A stretch of 64,000 nt of DNA from positions 1 through 64,000 of the forward strand of contig JAURQH010000031.1 of assembly GCA_030836185.1 (NCBI GenBank). Reading direction: 5' to 3'. The notes beneath the pieces are model-generated. The model saw only the letters and a list, made by a program, of their open reading frames with translations, searched no databases and was not told the DNA's origin. Numbering within the stretch: the stretch's first letter is position 1; every line of letters begins with the position of its first letter. Shown piece after piece: positions 63,707-64,000 of this stretch. Both the position numbers and the translations under genes were made by a program. The stretch comes from Planctomycetota bacterium. Lineage in GTDB: Bacteria; Planctomycetota; Planctomycetia; Planctomycetales; Planctomycetaceae.

Positions 63707-64000
63707 AAAATCCAGATCGATCAGGCGGCACAATTCATCCTCGGCAAGGTTCCGCATTGCTGGCGGTTTTAGTGATCGTGGCCATGTTGTCACTGGCCGC
63801 TTATTCGTACTCGGAAGTGATGCTCTCAGAATATGAAGCGGCGATTCGAACGGGTCGTATGACCGAGTCTCGTTTATTAGCCGATTCGGGTGTGGAGTGG
63901 ACGTTGTCAGTTCTCAGCTTGATGAGTTCGGAAGAACCGCTCGATTTATTCAATAACCCGGAACAGTTTCACAAAGTTCTCGTTCAATCAGCGACTGAAG
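63703..64000 (+). CDS. gspK: Minor pseudopilin GspK-like, truncated by window edge
   Basis: The first 99 residues are present and the gene continues past the right edge. After a basic N terminus, GSALLAVLVIVAMLSLAAYS is a GspK-type hydrophobic segment lacking the Glu at +5, as expected for GspK. MTESRLLADSGVEWTLSVLS fits the following helix. The start ATG shares ATGA with the gspJ stop and has GGAGG upstream. Confidence 0.85.
   Translation, partial: MKNPDRSGGTIHPRQGSALLAVLVIVAMLSLAAYSYSEVMLSEYEAAIRTGRMTESRLLADSGVEWTLSVLSLMSSEEPLDLFNNPEQFHKVLVQSATE

Overview
The window looks like chromosomal DNA of a marine or freshwater planctomycete (class Planctomycetia). Family content supports this: DUF1501 and DUF1549/DUF1553 cytochrome-like proteins, two DUF1080 proteins, an iduronate-2-sulfatase-type sulfatase, a Tat-exported xylose-isomerase-like TIM barrel protein, an ECF sigma factor with a membrane anti-sigma factor, the Gram-negative lipid A kinase LpxK, and a type II secretion locus of planctomycete style. 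No rRNA, CRISPR array or intact mobile element is present. Genus is not resolvable from the sequence alone.

Layout. 1-128: tail of an IS5-like transposase. 244-4555 (minus): two overlapping moeA genes, one fused to a periplasmic-binding-like domain, then a PLP-dependent dehydratase. 4857-6255: an orphan terminator, four tRNAs (Glu, Leu, Lys, Tyr) and an HNH nuclease. 6271-16401: housekeeping and accessory genes, including a SET protein, a double oligopeptide ABC ATPase, two Cys-rich secreted proteins, a DUF1080 protein, an NAD-type isocitrate dehydrogenase, a cupin/esterase pair and lpxK. 16480-22273 (minus): an ECF sigma/anti-sigma/coiled-coil/PSCyt/DUF1501 run. 22402-28892: a membrane-anchored unknown, an RNase HII-like protein, a sulfatase and two sugar-lactonase-type proteins. 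28893-31487: a gene-poor stretch with hairpin repeats, a gene broken by two in-frame stop codons, and two small Cys-containing secreted proteins.

31794-34199 (minus) is the most distinctive system. A Tat-type Cys-rich candidate peptide precursor is followed by a DUF692/MNIO enzyme and a DUF2063 partner, the gene order of bufferin-type copper-binding RiPP loci. Three exact 18-bp repeats and a terminator-like hairpin lie between precursor and enzyme. 34529-42779 holds an SLBB membrane protein, an FAD aldonolactone oxidase, an RlmI-like methyltransferase, a large lipoprotein with a CPPC thioredoxin-like segment, and an EamA transporter. 42957-47337 is a GntR/ABC ATPase/giant permease operon with a visible promoter and operator. 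47446-53169 carries a secreted FAD oxidoreductase, a YheT-like hydrolase, a DUF1080 protein and an EF-hand protein.

53586-64000 (plus) is a type II secretion operon running off the right edge: a secretin-N-repeat protein lacking a recognisable secretin barrel, gspE, gspF, an FkbM-type methyltransferase, then gspG, H, I, J and partial gspK with four-base ATGA overlaps from H to K. Functional calls rest on motifs read by eye; no database search was run.
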